Source: Candidatus Hydrogenedentota bacterium
GTDB taxonomy: Bacteria > Hydrogenedentota > Hydrogenedentia > Hydrogenedentales > CAILVY01
Direction: 5' to 3'
DNA length: 33,505 nt
Assembly (NCBI GenBank): GCA_029565395.1
Contig: JAKQOG010000227.1
Coordinates: 1-33,505 of the forward strand
Shown: positions 1-7,293 of the stretch, piece after piece
Layout: each line of letters starts with the position of its first letter
How positions within the stretch are numbered: position 1 is the stretch's first letter
The notes under the pieces: generated by a model
The model's database searches: none
What the model was told of the DNA's origin: nothing
Seen by the model: only the letters and a program-made list of their open reading frames with translations
Position numbers and translations under genes: made by a program

Positions 1-173
1 CACGGGGACTGGGACCCTCCTACGCCAAGGCTTCGGAGGGCACGGGGACTGGGACCCTCCTACGCCAAGGCTTCGGAGGGCACGGGGACTGGGACCCTCC
101 TACGCTAAGGCTTCGGAGGACACGCGGACTGGGACCCTCCTACGCCAAGGCTTCGGAGGGCATGGGGACTGGG
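1..173. repeat. 40-bp direct tandem repeat array, 4 full copies plus a partial
   Basis: Copies lie at 1-40, 41-80, 81-120 and 121-160, with a partial one from 161. Copies 1 and 2 are identical; copy 3 has two changes and copy 4 one. Each unit carries a GGACTGGGA segment followed by a dyad with arms CCCTCC and GGAGGG around an inner GC(CAAG)GC hairpin, so each copy could fold. There are no spacers. The array begins at the window edge and probably extends to the left. It abuts the 3' end of the MFS gene region and codes for nothing convincing. Confidence 0.9.
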
Positions 174-277
174 AGAATAGGACCGATACGACCGATAGGA
201 CCTATTGGACTAACAGGAGCAACAGGACCAACAGGAGCAACAGGACCAACAGGGTAGGGTAGAAGAAGGGGAAGCAG
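166..277. repeat. Dispersed 'PIGPIG' intergenic repeat, copy A
   Basis: The region starts with GGACTGGGAGAATAGG, continues with GACCGATA/GGACCTATTGGA motifs, then has an 18-bp unit (CAGGAGCAACAGGACCAA) twice at 214-231 and 232-249, and ends with GGTAGAAGAAGGGGA. Copy B at 2846-2912 has the same start and end blocks but lacks the 18-bp units. The periods are multiples of 3 or 6, so minus-strand translation gives meaningless P-V/I-G triplets. Nothing else is seen in 278-297. Confidence 0.85.
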
Positions 278-297
278 GTGGCGGGATTTTGAGATTG

Positions 298-1446
298 TTA
301 GTGTTTGGGGGGCATAAGGAGGGGGAGGAGGGAGATGAGGAGCGGGCAGAGGGTTCCAGCGGCGAGTGCGTATTGGAGGGTGGAGTGTTCGGCGAGGAAT
401 CCGATGAGCCAGGGGAGGATCAGGCAGCCTGCGTTTCCGGAGGCGGCGAGCATGCCGAACATGGAGGCGCCGCCGTGGGGGATGCGGTCGGCGGTGACGG
501 CAAGGGTGGTGGGCCAGAGGCATCCGCCGGTGAATCCGACGAGCATGCAGGCGGTTAATGCCACAGGGGGCCAGGGTGCGAAGCATCCGGTGAGGTACAT
601 AATCGCGGAAAGGAGGCCGCAGGCGGAAAGGAGTGCGCGTGGAGGCACGTGATGGGCGGCGGAGGCGGCGAGGATGCGGCCCAGGGCCATGCAGATGGAG
701 AATCCCGCGAGGGCCATGCCGCTGGAGGCTTTTCCGAAGTTCAGGACGCGTTCGGCGTATGCGGGCAGCCATTGTGACATGCCGTTCTCGGTGGCGCCCG
801 CGAGCAGGATCAGCATCAGGGCCGCAATGAAAAAGGGACGCCGCAGCAAGGCCACGACGGGTTCGCGTTCGTTGTCTTCGTGGACGAGGGGTGGAATGCG
901 GAGCCGGGCGAAGCCAAGGATAAGGAATGCCGGCAGGAGAATGATGGCAAAGGATACGGGGCGCCAGGACCATTGAAGACGCAAGGCGAGCGCGCCCACG
1001 AGCACGGTGATTAATGCGCCGATGCAATAGAAGGAATGGAGCCAGTTCATGGCGGAGGCGCGGCGATCCGGCTGCAATGCGCTGACAATCGGGCTTAGCA
1101 CCATGTCGAGGAGTCCCGCGCCCAATCCCATGAGGGCGGCCGCCGCGAGCAGGAGGGGATAGTTTATGGCGGCGCCCAAGAGGGCGAGTCCGGCGGCGGT
1201 AAAGGCCAATCCTAACAGGACAAAAGGTTTTGCGCCCAGCCGGTCAGCCAGGGGGCCGGTAATAATGATTCCCACGACAAAGCCTGCGAAGATTATGGCG
1301 GCGATGCGGCCGAGTTGCTCTTCATTGAGAAGAAAGAGTTCGCTGAAGGTGGTGAGGAAGAGCGGGGTGAGATTGGCGGCCACGGCAATGCAGATCATGC
1401 CGCCGTAACACAGCGCCAACGCTTTTTTCGTGGAAATGGGTTTCAT
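298..1446 (-). CDS. MFS transporter, sugar-porter-like
   Basis: The 382-residue protein is hydrophobic throughout, with about 12 predicted membrane helices. A motif-A-like loop, GPLADRLGAKP, sits near residues 64-74 between TM2 and TM3, and a second-half equivalent is weaker (residues ~250-270). Overall it resembles FucP/YbjJ-type MFS proteins that import sugars or related small molecules by proton symport; the substrate cannot be read from sequence. The start ATG at 1446 follows a weak Shine-Dalgarno (GGACA), and a good -35/-10 pair lies upstream at 1492-1520, so it can be transcribed apart from the aldolase gene 126 bp upstream. Co-orientation with that aldolase suggests import and breakdown of a sugar acid or sugar derivative. 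Confident on superfamily, not on substrate. Confidence 0.85.
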   Translation of the reverse strand: MKPISTKKALALCYGGMICIAVAANLTPLFLTTFSELFLLNEEQLGRIAAIIFAGFVVGIIITGPLADRLGAKPFVLLGLAFTAAGLALLGAAINYPLLLAAAALMGLGAGLLDMVLSPIVSALQPDRRASAMNWLHSFYCIGALITVLVGALALRLQWSWRPVSFAIILLPAFLILGFARLRIPPLVHEDNEREPVVALLRRPFFIAALMLILLAGATENGMSQWLPAYAERVLNFGKASSGMALAGFSICMALGRILAASAAHHVPPRALLSACGLLSAIMYLTGCFAPWPPVALTACMLVGFTGGCLWPTTLAVTADRIPHGGASMFGMLAASGNAGCLILPWLIGFLAEHSTLQYALAAGTLCPLLISLLPLLMPPKH

Positions 1447-1491
1447 CCCGGTTGTGTGTCCGTCGTTGAGGTTAATGAATAAAACGGGGCA

Positions 1492-1520
1492 AGTATTGCG
1501 CAGATTAAAGTTTATGTCAA
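1492..1520 (-). promoter_or_regulatory. Predicted sigma70-type promoter of the MFS gene
   Basis: On the minus strand TTGACA (1520-1515) is separated by 17 bp from AATACT (1497-1492). The predicted start of transcription is about 40 bp before the MFS start codon. The -35 is perfect and the -10 matches 4 of 6. Confidence 0.5.
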
Positions 1521-1572
1521 ACTACAGATCATTTATTTCTTTTCACAAGAAAGAAACAAAGAAAAGTGAAGA

Positions 1573-2640
1573 TTAGCCGGCGAGCCATGCGTCACGGTGT
1601 TGGGCGATGAAATCGTCGTCGTTCAGGTGCGGGTAGGCGGTATAGACGCGGTCAATCTCTTCATATTGTCCCGGACTCAAGGTTTCGTTGGGATCGAGGC
1701 ACCAGATGCCTTCGAGGAGTCCCTGGCGGCGCAAGACTTCGTGGAGGCCGGCAATGCACCCGGCGAATCCGTGGGCGGCATCGAAAAAGGCGGCATTGCA
1801 GTCGGTGATCTCGATACTGCGCAGGAGCATTTCCGGGGGGATGTTTTCCGCATGCGCGGCGATGCGGTGGCATTCGTCCAGCACATCGACGGCTTTCCGG
1901 GTCCACACCGCCCAATGCCCCAGGAGACCGCCGACGATACGGCGTTCGACAGAATGTTCATCCACCTTGAAGCGGTAAGGGGTCAGTAAATCCGCCACAA
2001 TAGAGTCGTCATTGCCGGTGTAGAGGGCGATATCCTCACGGCCTGCTTCCGCGACGGCGCGGATCACATCCAGGGTCTGATACCGGTTGAAGGGGGCAAT
2101 TTTAATCGCGGCCACGGCCTCTATTTCCGCGAAGCGCCGCCAGAAAGTGTACGGCAGGACACGTCCGCCGACGGAGGGTTGTAAATAAAATCCCACGAGA
2201 GGGATGATTTCGGCGACGGCGCGGCAATGGGCTATGAGCGAGTCTTCGTCGGCAGTTTTCATGGCAGACAAGCTGAGCAGGCCGAGGTGATATCCCAAAT
2301 CGCGCAGTAACGAGGCTTCCCGTGTGGCTTGTTCGGTTTGGCCGCAGATTCCGCCAATACGCAAGAGCGGTTCCGTGCGATCCTGATCCGCATGGTCCAT
2401 TTCTTCGGCGGCCAGTTCGAGGACGGGGCGAAAGAGACCCACTGCGTCATCCCGGATGGCGAATTGTGTGGTATGCACCCCCACGGCCAAACCACCGGCT
2501 CCTGCCGCGATGTAATAGCGGCTCAAGGCGCGTTGGCGGCGTTCATCAAGGCGGCGGTGGCGGTCCAGTGCGAGGGGATGCGCTGGGATAACCGTGCCGC
2601 GCTGCAAGACCGCCCGTACGTTTTGTTCGATTCTTTCCAT
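1573..2640 (-). CDS. Dihydrodipicolinate synthase (DapA/NanA) family aldolase
   Basis: I place the start at the ATG at 2640 because CCGGAG lies 7-8 bases upstream; the frame is open 23 codons further but without a good ribosome site. The 355-residue product has the TIM-barrel order of the DHDPS/N-acetylneuraminate lyase family: GGLAVGVHTTQF in the substrate-loop position (instead of the usual GTTGE), a Tyr in YLQPSVGG matching the conserved YNxP tyrosine, and IKIAPFNR carrying the presumed Schiff-base lysine. Family members cleave or form C-C bonds of 2-keto acids. It is longer than typical DapA (~290 residues) and the changed loops argue against true lysine biosynthesis, so a catabolic keto-acid aldolase is more likely. 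The MFS gene follows on the same strand. Confidence 0.75.
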   Translation of the reverse strand: MERIEQNVRAVLQRGTVIPAHPLALDRHRRLDERRQRALSRYYIAAGAGGLAVGVHTTQFAIRDDAVGLFRPVLELAAEEMDHADQDRTEPLLRIGGICGQTEQATREASLLRDLGYHLGLLSLSAMKTADEDSLIAHCRAVAEIIPLVGFYLQPSVGGRVLPYTFWRRFAEIEAVAAIKIAPFNRYQTLDVIRAVAEAGREDIALYTGNDDSIVADLLTPYRFKVDEHSVERRIVGGLLGHWAVWTRKAVDVLDECHRIAAHAENIPPEMLLRSIEITDCNAAFFDAAHGFAGCIAGLHEVLRRQGLLEGIWCLDPNETLSPGQYEEIDRVYTAYPHLNDDDFIAQHRDAWLAG

Positions 2641-2741
2641 GATATATCTCCGGTAAATTCCGTTAACGGCAGGATATACCTTGTTGCCGCAACGTGGAAA
2701 TTTTGGCACGGGGCATGCCGCAGGTGCAATCGAAATTAGCG

Positions 2742-2783
2742 AGCACCGCTCCGCCCCCTCCTGCGGCGGTCACGCCTGCTTAG
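2742..2783 (+). repeat. REP-like GC-rich element, copy 1
   Basis: The 20-bp core at 2758-2777 (CTCCTGCGGCGGTCACGCCT) recurs with one change in inverse orientation at 22251-22270. It sits in intergenic DNA upstream of the aldolase gene. Confidence 0.65.
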
Positions 2784-2814
2784 AAACACAAGGCAGCAGG
2801 GGATGCGAACCTGT

Positions 2815-2912
2815 GGGAAGACTGGGAAGACTGGGAAGACTGGGAGGACTGGGAGAATAGGACCGATAAGGCCGATAGGACCTATTGGATAGGGTAGAAG
2901 AAGGGGAGGCAG
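2815..2912. repeat. 9-bp tandem repeats plus dispersed repeat copy B
   Basis: GGGAAGACT occurs at 2815-2823, 2824-2832 and 2833-2841, with the variant GGGAGGACT at 2842-2850. This runs into GGACTGGGAGAATAGG and the GACCGATA/GGACCTATTGGA block, then GGTAGAAGAAGGGGA, all shared with 166-277. Confidence 0.85.
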
Positions 2913-2976
2913 AATATAAATGGGGAAGCGATAGCGAGGGTGAGTGTGGGAATAGAGGAATGGGCCTGCGTCTTTG

Positions 2977-3924
2977 TTATCGCCGCCGGTCGAAGTAGAT
3001 GCCGGCGCCGCTGGCGGCAAGAGCGCTTTGCCTGAGGTGGGTGAGTGTTTCAAAGAGGTCCTGGGCGCTGTGGCGGCTGGCGGGTTCATGCACGGCCACG
3101 CAAAACAAGAGGTCCAGTTCAGGGAACGCGCCGCCGGCCGTTGATCCATCCTGGATTCCGATGCCGAGTGATTCATGAAGGTTGGGCAAGTGTCTCCGCC
3201 ACAATTTTCGGACGGTGCGGCAGTAATCTTCCGCCAACGGGGGCTCGATGAGGCAGAGGAAGTGTCCTCCGCCCATGTGTCCCACGGAGAAAAGTTTTGA
3301 TTTAAATTCGCCGCCGCATTGACTGAGCCCCCGGGCCAAATGACGGATGGCGCGTGCGCGCGCCTCCACCCCCGCCAGCCGGCCCATTTCGTTGACATGC
3401 AACAATTCGATATAGATAGCGGTAAACTGTTGCTTAAGGTTGATGGCTTTCTGAATATCGAGTTTGACTTGTTTTGGACCGGGCAGAGAGGTTAATTCAT
3501 CTGTTAACCGGCCATGGGTGCTTCCTGCCAAGAGGCTTTGGACGCGGCTGAGGAGCGTTTCGGATTTGAAGGGTTTGGTCAGATAGTCATCTGCCCCCTG
3601 GGCGAGGCCGTGCGCGATTTCCTCCTCTCCGTTCATGGCGGAAATGAAGAGGATGGGGAGTGCATAGAGTTCGGTGTTGGTATGAATACGGCGGCAGAGT
3701 TCGAATCCGGAGATGCCGGGGATCATTACGTCGAGGATCAGCAGGTCGATGCTTTCGCGGTTGAGGATTTCGAGAGCCTTTTCCCCATCGGCGGAGATAT
3801 GGCACCCGTACCCGGCCGCCGTCAACTTTCCCGAAACTTCTTTCAGAACCTTCGGGTCATCATCCACAATCAGAATCGAAGTCACGGTTTTACTGCTCCC
3901 CTGTAATACACTTTCTATTCGCAT
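2977..3924 (-). CDS. Response regulator with REC domain and degenerate GGDEF-like output domain
   Basis: Counting from the ATG at 3924 (315 residues), an N-terminal receiver domain shows the acidic pair D21-D22, phospho-acceptor D65 in LLILDVMIPG, S95, and the conserved lysine K117 in YLTKPF. The second half has a GGDEF-domain outline: DELTSLPG resembles the family's DxLTGLPN entry motif, but the signature position reads MGGGHF (217-222), so the residues needed for diguanylate cyclase activity are missing. It probably acts as a phospho-dependent or GTP/c-di-GMP-sensing regulator rather than a cyclase. No histidine kinase is adjacent. An upstream ATG at 3981 falls almost at the predicted transcription start and is unlikely. 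A GTG at 3885, preceded by GGGAG, is a serious alternative and would give the common MTSILIVDDD start. Confidence 0.8.
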   Translation of the reverse strand: MRIESVLQGSSKTVTSILIVDDDPKVLKEVSGKLTAAGYGCHISADGEKALEILNRESIDLLILDVMIPGISGFELCRRIHTNTELYALPILFISAMNGEEEIAHGLAQGADDYLTKPFKSETLLSRVQSLLAGSTHGRLTDELTSLPGPKQVKLDIQKAINLKQQFTAIYIELLHVNEMGRLAGVEARARAIRHLARGLSQCGGEFKSKLFSVGHMGGGHFLCLIEPPLAEDYCRTVRKLWRRHLPNLHESLGIGIQDGSTAGGAFPELDLLFCVAVHEPASRHSAQDLFETLTHLRQSALAASGAGIYFDRRR

Positions 3925-3993
3925 ACTCCGGCGTTTGATCGCAACGGAGCCCCTTACGGAGTTCCTCAACCGCCGTATCAAGGCACGTATTAC

Positions 3994-4021
3994 ATTAAAC
4001 CGGCATCGGGCGCGGTGTCAA
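3994..4021 (-). promoter_or_regulatory. Predicted promoter of the response-regulator gene
   Basis: Minus-strand TTGACA (4021-4016), 16-bp spacer, TTTAAT (3999-3994). The match is perfect at -35 and 5 of 6 at -10. Confidence 0.55.
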
Positions 4022-4036
4022 CTCTTCTTCCGCCCG

Positions 4037-4045
4037 TGGTATACT
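4037..4045 (+). promoter_or_regulatory. Predicted extended -10 promoter of the glycosyltransferase gene
   Basis: TGGTATACT fits an extended -10 (TGnTATAAT, 5 of 6). The -35 position 17 bp upstream (about 4017-4022) is poor on this strand but coincides with the -35 of the divergent promoter, so the two promoters would compete. Confidence 0.4.
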
Positions 4046-4083
4046 GTACACAAGAAAAAGTATTCATCACTAGCGGAAATCTC

Positions 4084-5682
4084 ATGGAATCATCCACACG
4101 AACGTTGTTGGGCATAATGCTGGCGTGCGCGGTTTTGATGGCCTATGCGGCCTCGTTGCGCAATCATTTCGTGGAGTATGACGATTACAGTTATGTTGTG
4201 AAAAATGTCCATGCCGAGGAGGGTTTTACGCCGGCGACTCTCCGGTGGGCGTTTACCACTACGGAGGCGGGATTATGGGCGCCGCTGACCCGCCTTTCGC
4301 ATGTGCTGGATTATCAGCTTTTCGGGGCCAACGCCACGGGGCATCATCTGCACAATGTGCTGCTGCATGTCGTGAACAGCCTCCTGCTCTATATGTTTTT
4401 ACTGCGCGCCACGGGCCGGATATATAGCAGCGCATTGACGGCCGCCCTGTTTGCATTGCATCCGATGCATGTGGAGTCGGTGGCCTGGGTGGCTTCCCGG
4501 AAGGATGTGCTCAGTGCGGCGTTCATGATGGTCACGTTTCTGGCGTATGATGCCTGGGCGCGGAACCGGCGGCCCTACGGTCTGGCTTTGGCCGGCATTG
4601 CATGTGTATTGGCGTTACTGGCCAAGCCGATTATGGTGATTCTGCCGTTTGTTTTATTGCTTCTGGATGTCTGGCCGTATCGCCGGCTGGCCTTAACCGG
4701 CCCATGGGCACATCAAAAGACAATCCTTCGCATCCTTCTTTTGGAAAAGGTTCCGATGTTCGCGGCGGCAGGATTGATCTGCGTCATTACTGTTTACGCG
4801 GAACGGATGGCGATAGTATCCGTTCAGCAGGCGGGCATGCCGGTGCGTCTGGTGAATTCCATCACGTCCTACGCGTTTTATCTGTGGAAATGCCTGATCC
4901 CGTATCCCTTGTATGTTCCCTATTCCATGAACCCATTGTTGCTGACGTGGGTGAGCGCCGGGGTCTGCCTCCTATTCCTGGTCCTGGTCACCTTTGTTTT
5001 CTGGCAATTCCGGAGCCGCGCGCCCTGGGGTTTGATAGGCTGGCTGTGGTTCCTGGGCACGCTTGTGCCGGTAATCGGCCTGGTGCAGTTTGGCCACCAT
5101 GCCCACGCGGACCGGTTTACTTATGTGCCGTTTATCGGATTGTTCATTGTAGCAGCATGGGGATGGGATGCGCTTTTCGAGAAATATGCGGGATGGCAGA
5201 GGCCTCTCATCGTGGCGGCCGTGGCGCTCCTGATGTGTCATGCGGTGTTAACCAGTCTCCAGACCCGTTATTGGAAAGACACGGTGACGCTGTTCACGCA
5301 CACGCTGGAATGGGAGGAGAACAATCCCGTTGCCCTGGTGAATCTGGCGGAGGCTTACCTCCATCAGAATCACCCGGAGAAGGCGGTTGTGCTGTTCGAG
5401 CGGGCCGCGCAACTCGATGCGGAAAATCCTGATCTGCGGAACAACCTTGCCGTGGCGTATCTGATGCTGGAGCGGTATGACAATGCCGAGCGGGCGTTGG
5501 AGACCGCGATCAGGATACGGCCCGGCGATCCGGAACTGTGGACCAACCTCGCCATCGCGCACTACTACCAGAAAGACTATGCCGCCGCCCGGGAATCGCT
5601 GGACAAGGCGCTGGCGTTATCGCCAAGCTTCGACAAGGCGCGGAATCTGGAAACCCTGCTGGGGAATATTTCACAGCAATGA
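4084..5682 (+). CDS. TMTC-like GT-C O-glycosyltransferase with C-terminal TPRs
   Basis: The start is the ATG at 4084, preceded by a weak GCGGAAA site; the frame is open upstream to 4015 without a better signal. The 532-residue product has many membrane helices in its first ~400 residues. It carries the acidic pair EYDDYSYV in the first external loop, typical of GT-C enzymes using polyprenyl-phosphate sugars, and HPMHVESVAWVASRKDVLS, a hallmark of the TMTC/PMT-like family. The C-terminal ~110 residues form three tetratricopeptide repeats (NPVALVNLAEAYL, NPDLRNNLAVAYL, DPELWTNLAIAHY). By family it should transfer a sugar to exported proteins at the membrane. A convergent radical SAM gene lies 46 bp downstream. 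Sugar and acceptor are unknown. Confidence 0.8.
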   Translation: MESSTRTLLGIMLACAVLMAYAASLRNHFVEYDDYSYVVKNVHAEEGFTPATLRWAFTTTEAGLWAPLTRLSHVLDYQLFGANATGHHLHNVLLHVVNSLLLYMFLLRATGRIYSSALTAALFALHPMHVESVAWVASRKDVLSAAFMMVTFLAYDAWARNRRPYGLALAGIACVLALLAKPIMVILPFVLLLLDVWPYRRLALTGPWAHQKTILRILLLEKVPMFAAAGLICVITVYAERMAIVSVQQAGMPVRLVNSITSYAFYLWKCLIPYPLYVPYSMNPLLLTWVSAGVCLLFLVLVTFVFWQFRSRAPWGLIGWLWFLGTLVPVIGLVQFGHHAHADRFTYVPFIGLFIVAAWGWDALFEKYAGWQRPLIVAAVALLMCHAVLTSLQTRYWKDTVTLFTHTLEWEENNPVALVNLAEAYLHQNHPEKAVVLFERAAQLDAENPDLRNNLAVAYLMLERYDNAERALETAIRIRPGDPELWTNLAIAHYYQKDYAAARESLDKALALSPSFDKARNLETLLGNISQQ

Positions 5683-5728
5683 TGCTGAGAGCAATCGGAA
5701 TACGTCTCACCGCAGAATGACTTCACGA

Positions 5729-7150
5729 TTATTCTTCCATGCGGCGGAGGATGTCCCAATAGGCGCCGCGCGCGCCGGCACGAATGGCATTGGAGAGGAC
5801 GGAGTTGTCGTTGTAATTATAATTTCCCTCGATTTGCGCGGGATCGGCATGGAGAAATCGCTTGTCACCCGCGACGAGATCAGTGACCAATGCATGCAGG
5901 CTGCCTTCCAACCCGGCGTCGACGAAAAAAATCGGTTTTAGCAGGGAGTCGTTGTCATGGGTGGTTCCGTGCAGATGCGGATTTTTTTCGAGAGGGCCTT
6001 GTTTACGCACCATGTTTGCCAGGGGAGTATTCGGATAAATCCGTACCCCGCAGGATAATCCCACGCGGTCCGGTTGAATCTCACGCATGGCGTCAATGGC
6101 TTGTGCGAGGGTTTGGCGCGTTTCGCCGGGCGAACCCAGCAGCATGTCAAACATGAGCGCCAACCCGGCGTCCCGGCAGGCTTGTGCGGTTTGGCGCAGC
6201 TCTGCGAGGCCGTAGTTCCGGCCCAGCCGCCGCAGAATATCGGGATGGACGTGATCCACACCGAAATTGATGCCCGCACATCCCGCGCGAGCCATCGCGC
6301 GCGCCAATTCGATGCTAAAGGGGTGTGGGTAAGCATAGGTATACCATTGGATTTGCCCGCCCAGCCCGGCGCGTTCGAGGGCGGCGCACACGGCATGGGC
6401 ATGGTCCATCGGCAGGTTGAATTCACTATCGCACAGGTGATAGACATCCACTCCCTGGTCCAGGAGGCCGCGCACTTCCGTCACGACGGATTCCGGTTCT
6501 CGCAAACGTACCCGCCCGCCTTTCGCATGGGGCTCTACGCAATAGATGCATCGCTGGCCACACCCCCGTTTCGTTTCGAGTCCGGCCTGGCCGCCTTCGT
6601 GGAAATAGCGGGCGTTGTCAAAGAATCGCCGGGAGGGGGCTTCTTTCCGGGTGTAAAGGGCGGGCCTATCCGCAATGGTTATTCCAGTGTCCGCGCGAAA
6701 GACAATACCGGGAACCTTCGCAGGCGATTTCTTCGCCGCGAGACACTCCAGCAGTGCGGGCAGGGCTTCTTCGCCATCGCCCCAGATGCCGTAGGCAGCG
6801 CCCGTGTATTCCAACACTTCCGCCGGGGCGATGGAAAATCCCACCCCGCCCAGGATGACCGGGGCCGGGCTTAATTCCCTGCATTGGCGGATAATGCGGG
6901 TGGTTTTCTCCAGGATAAAGTCCTGGCTTGCAAAATAGGCGTCATCGAGGTTTCGCACCGTCAGCACAATGGCATCGGGGCGCACACTGGTTATTGCCTC
7001 TTGCAGTGCGGCGGACCACTCCTTTGCGAAGGTGAGATCGCAGATATGGGGCGCATGCCCGGCTTTTTCCAGAGCATCGGCTATTTGTTCCAGGCCCAGC
7101 GGCGCAATCGGCGGCCGCATTAAGTTCGGATTAACCAGTAAAACAGACAT
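5729..7150 (-). CDS. B12-binding-domain radical SAM protein
   Basis: The 473-residue protein starts with a Rossmann-like cobalamin-binding type domain (residues ~1-135; MSVLLVNPNL, then ILGGVGFS and GDGEEALPALL), though the DxHxxG cobalt-ligand motif is not seen. The radical SAM core follows, with the [4Fe-4S] cysteines C197, C201 and C204 in CGQRCIYC, and later SPGETRQT. This layout matches the large family of radical SAM methyltransferases and related enzymes for tailoring lipids, hopanoids or natural products; it is not a recognised tRNA methylthiotransferase because the TRAM domain is absent. It stands alone on the minus strand with no obvious substrate gene nearby. The ATG at 7150 has only a distant AAAGGG. 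Confidence 0.8.
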   Translation of the reverse strand: MSVLLVNPNLMRPPIAPLGLEQIADALEKAGHAPHICDLTFAKEWSAALQEAITSVRPDAIVLTVRNLDDAYFASQDFILEKTTRIIRQCRELSPAPVILGGVGFSIAPAEVLEYTGAAYGIWGDGEEALPALLECLAAKKSPAKVPGIVFRADTGITIADRPALYTRKEAPSRRFFDNARYFHEGGQAGLETKRGCGQRCIYCVEPHAKGGRVRLREPESVVTEVRGLLDQGVDVYHLCDSEFNLPMDHAHAVCAALERAGLGGQIQWYTYAYPHPFSIELARAMARAGCAGINFGVDHVHPDILRRLGRNYGLAELRQTAQACRDAGLALMFDMLLGSPGETRQTLAQAIDAMREIQPDRVGLSCGVRIYPNTPLANMVRKQGPLEKNPHLHGTTHDNDSLLKPIFFVDAGLEGSLHALVTDLVAGDKRFLHADPAQIEGNYNYNDNSVLSNAIRAGARGAYWDILRRMEE

Positions 7151-7293
7151 GGAAAATGTACTACCCTTTCTTCAGCGAATCACCGTCCGAGGGGTCCGAA
7201 GTTCGCAATGATAGGCCTATATCCTGTTTTAAGTGTTTATGCGATTGTCTTTGTTTATAAAAATCGGCGCCTTCACTTCGTTGTTCTGACGGA

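Larger units (their letters stand above)
2641..2976. other. Non-coding repeat-bearing intergenic region
   Basis: No credible gene lies between the aldolase start and the response-regulator stop. The region holds a REP-like motif at 2742-2783, a 9-bp tandem array (GGGAAGACT) at 2815-2850, and copy B of the dispersed repeat at 2846-2912. In 2913-2976 I see nothing. Reading frames that cross it on the minus strand give low-complexity P-I-G and P-V-F-P runs and are not genes. Confidence 0.7.

Noticed and set aside
1..173. CRISPR array
   Set aside because: Units are contiguous with no unique spacers, and no cas genes are present.
140..1027. Minus-strand frame with PVGPVAPVGP runs, resembling a collagen-like protein
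   Set aside because: It overlaps the MFS gene in another frame; the triplets come from the intergenic repeat. The similar frame at 2736-3398 overlaps the response regulator for the same reason.
1545..1572. Terminator after the aldolase gene
   Set aside because: Only a 5-bp stem (TTCAC/GTGAA) with a long loop; not convincing.
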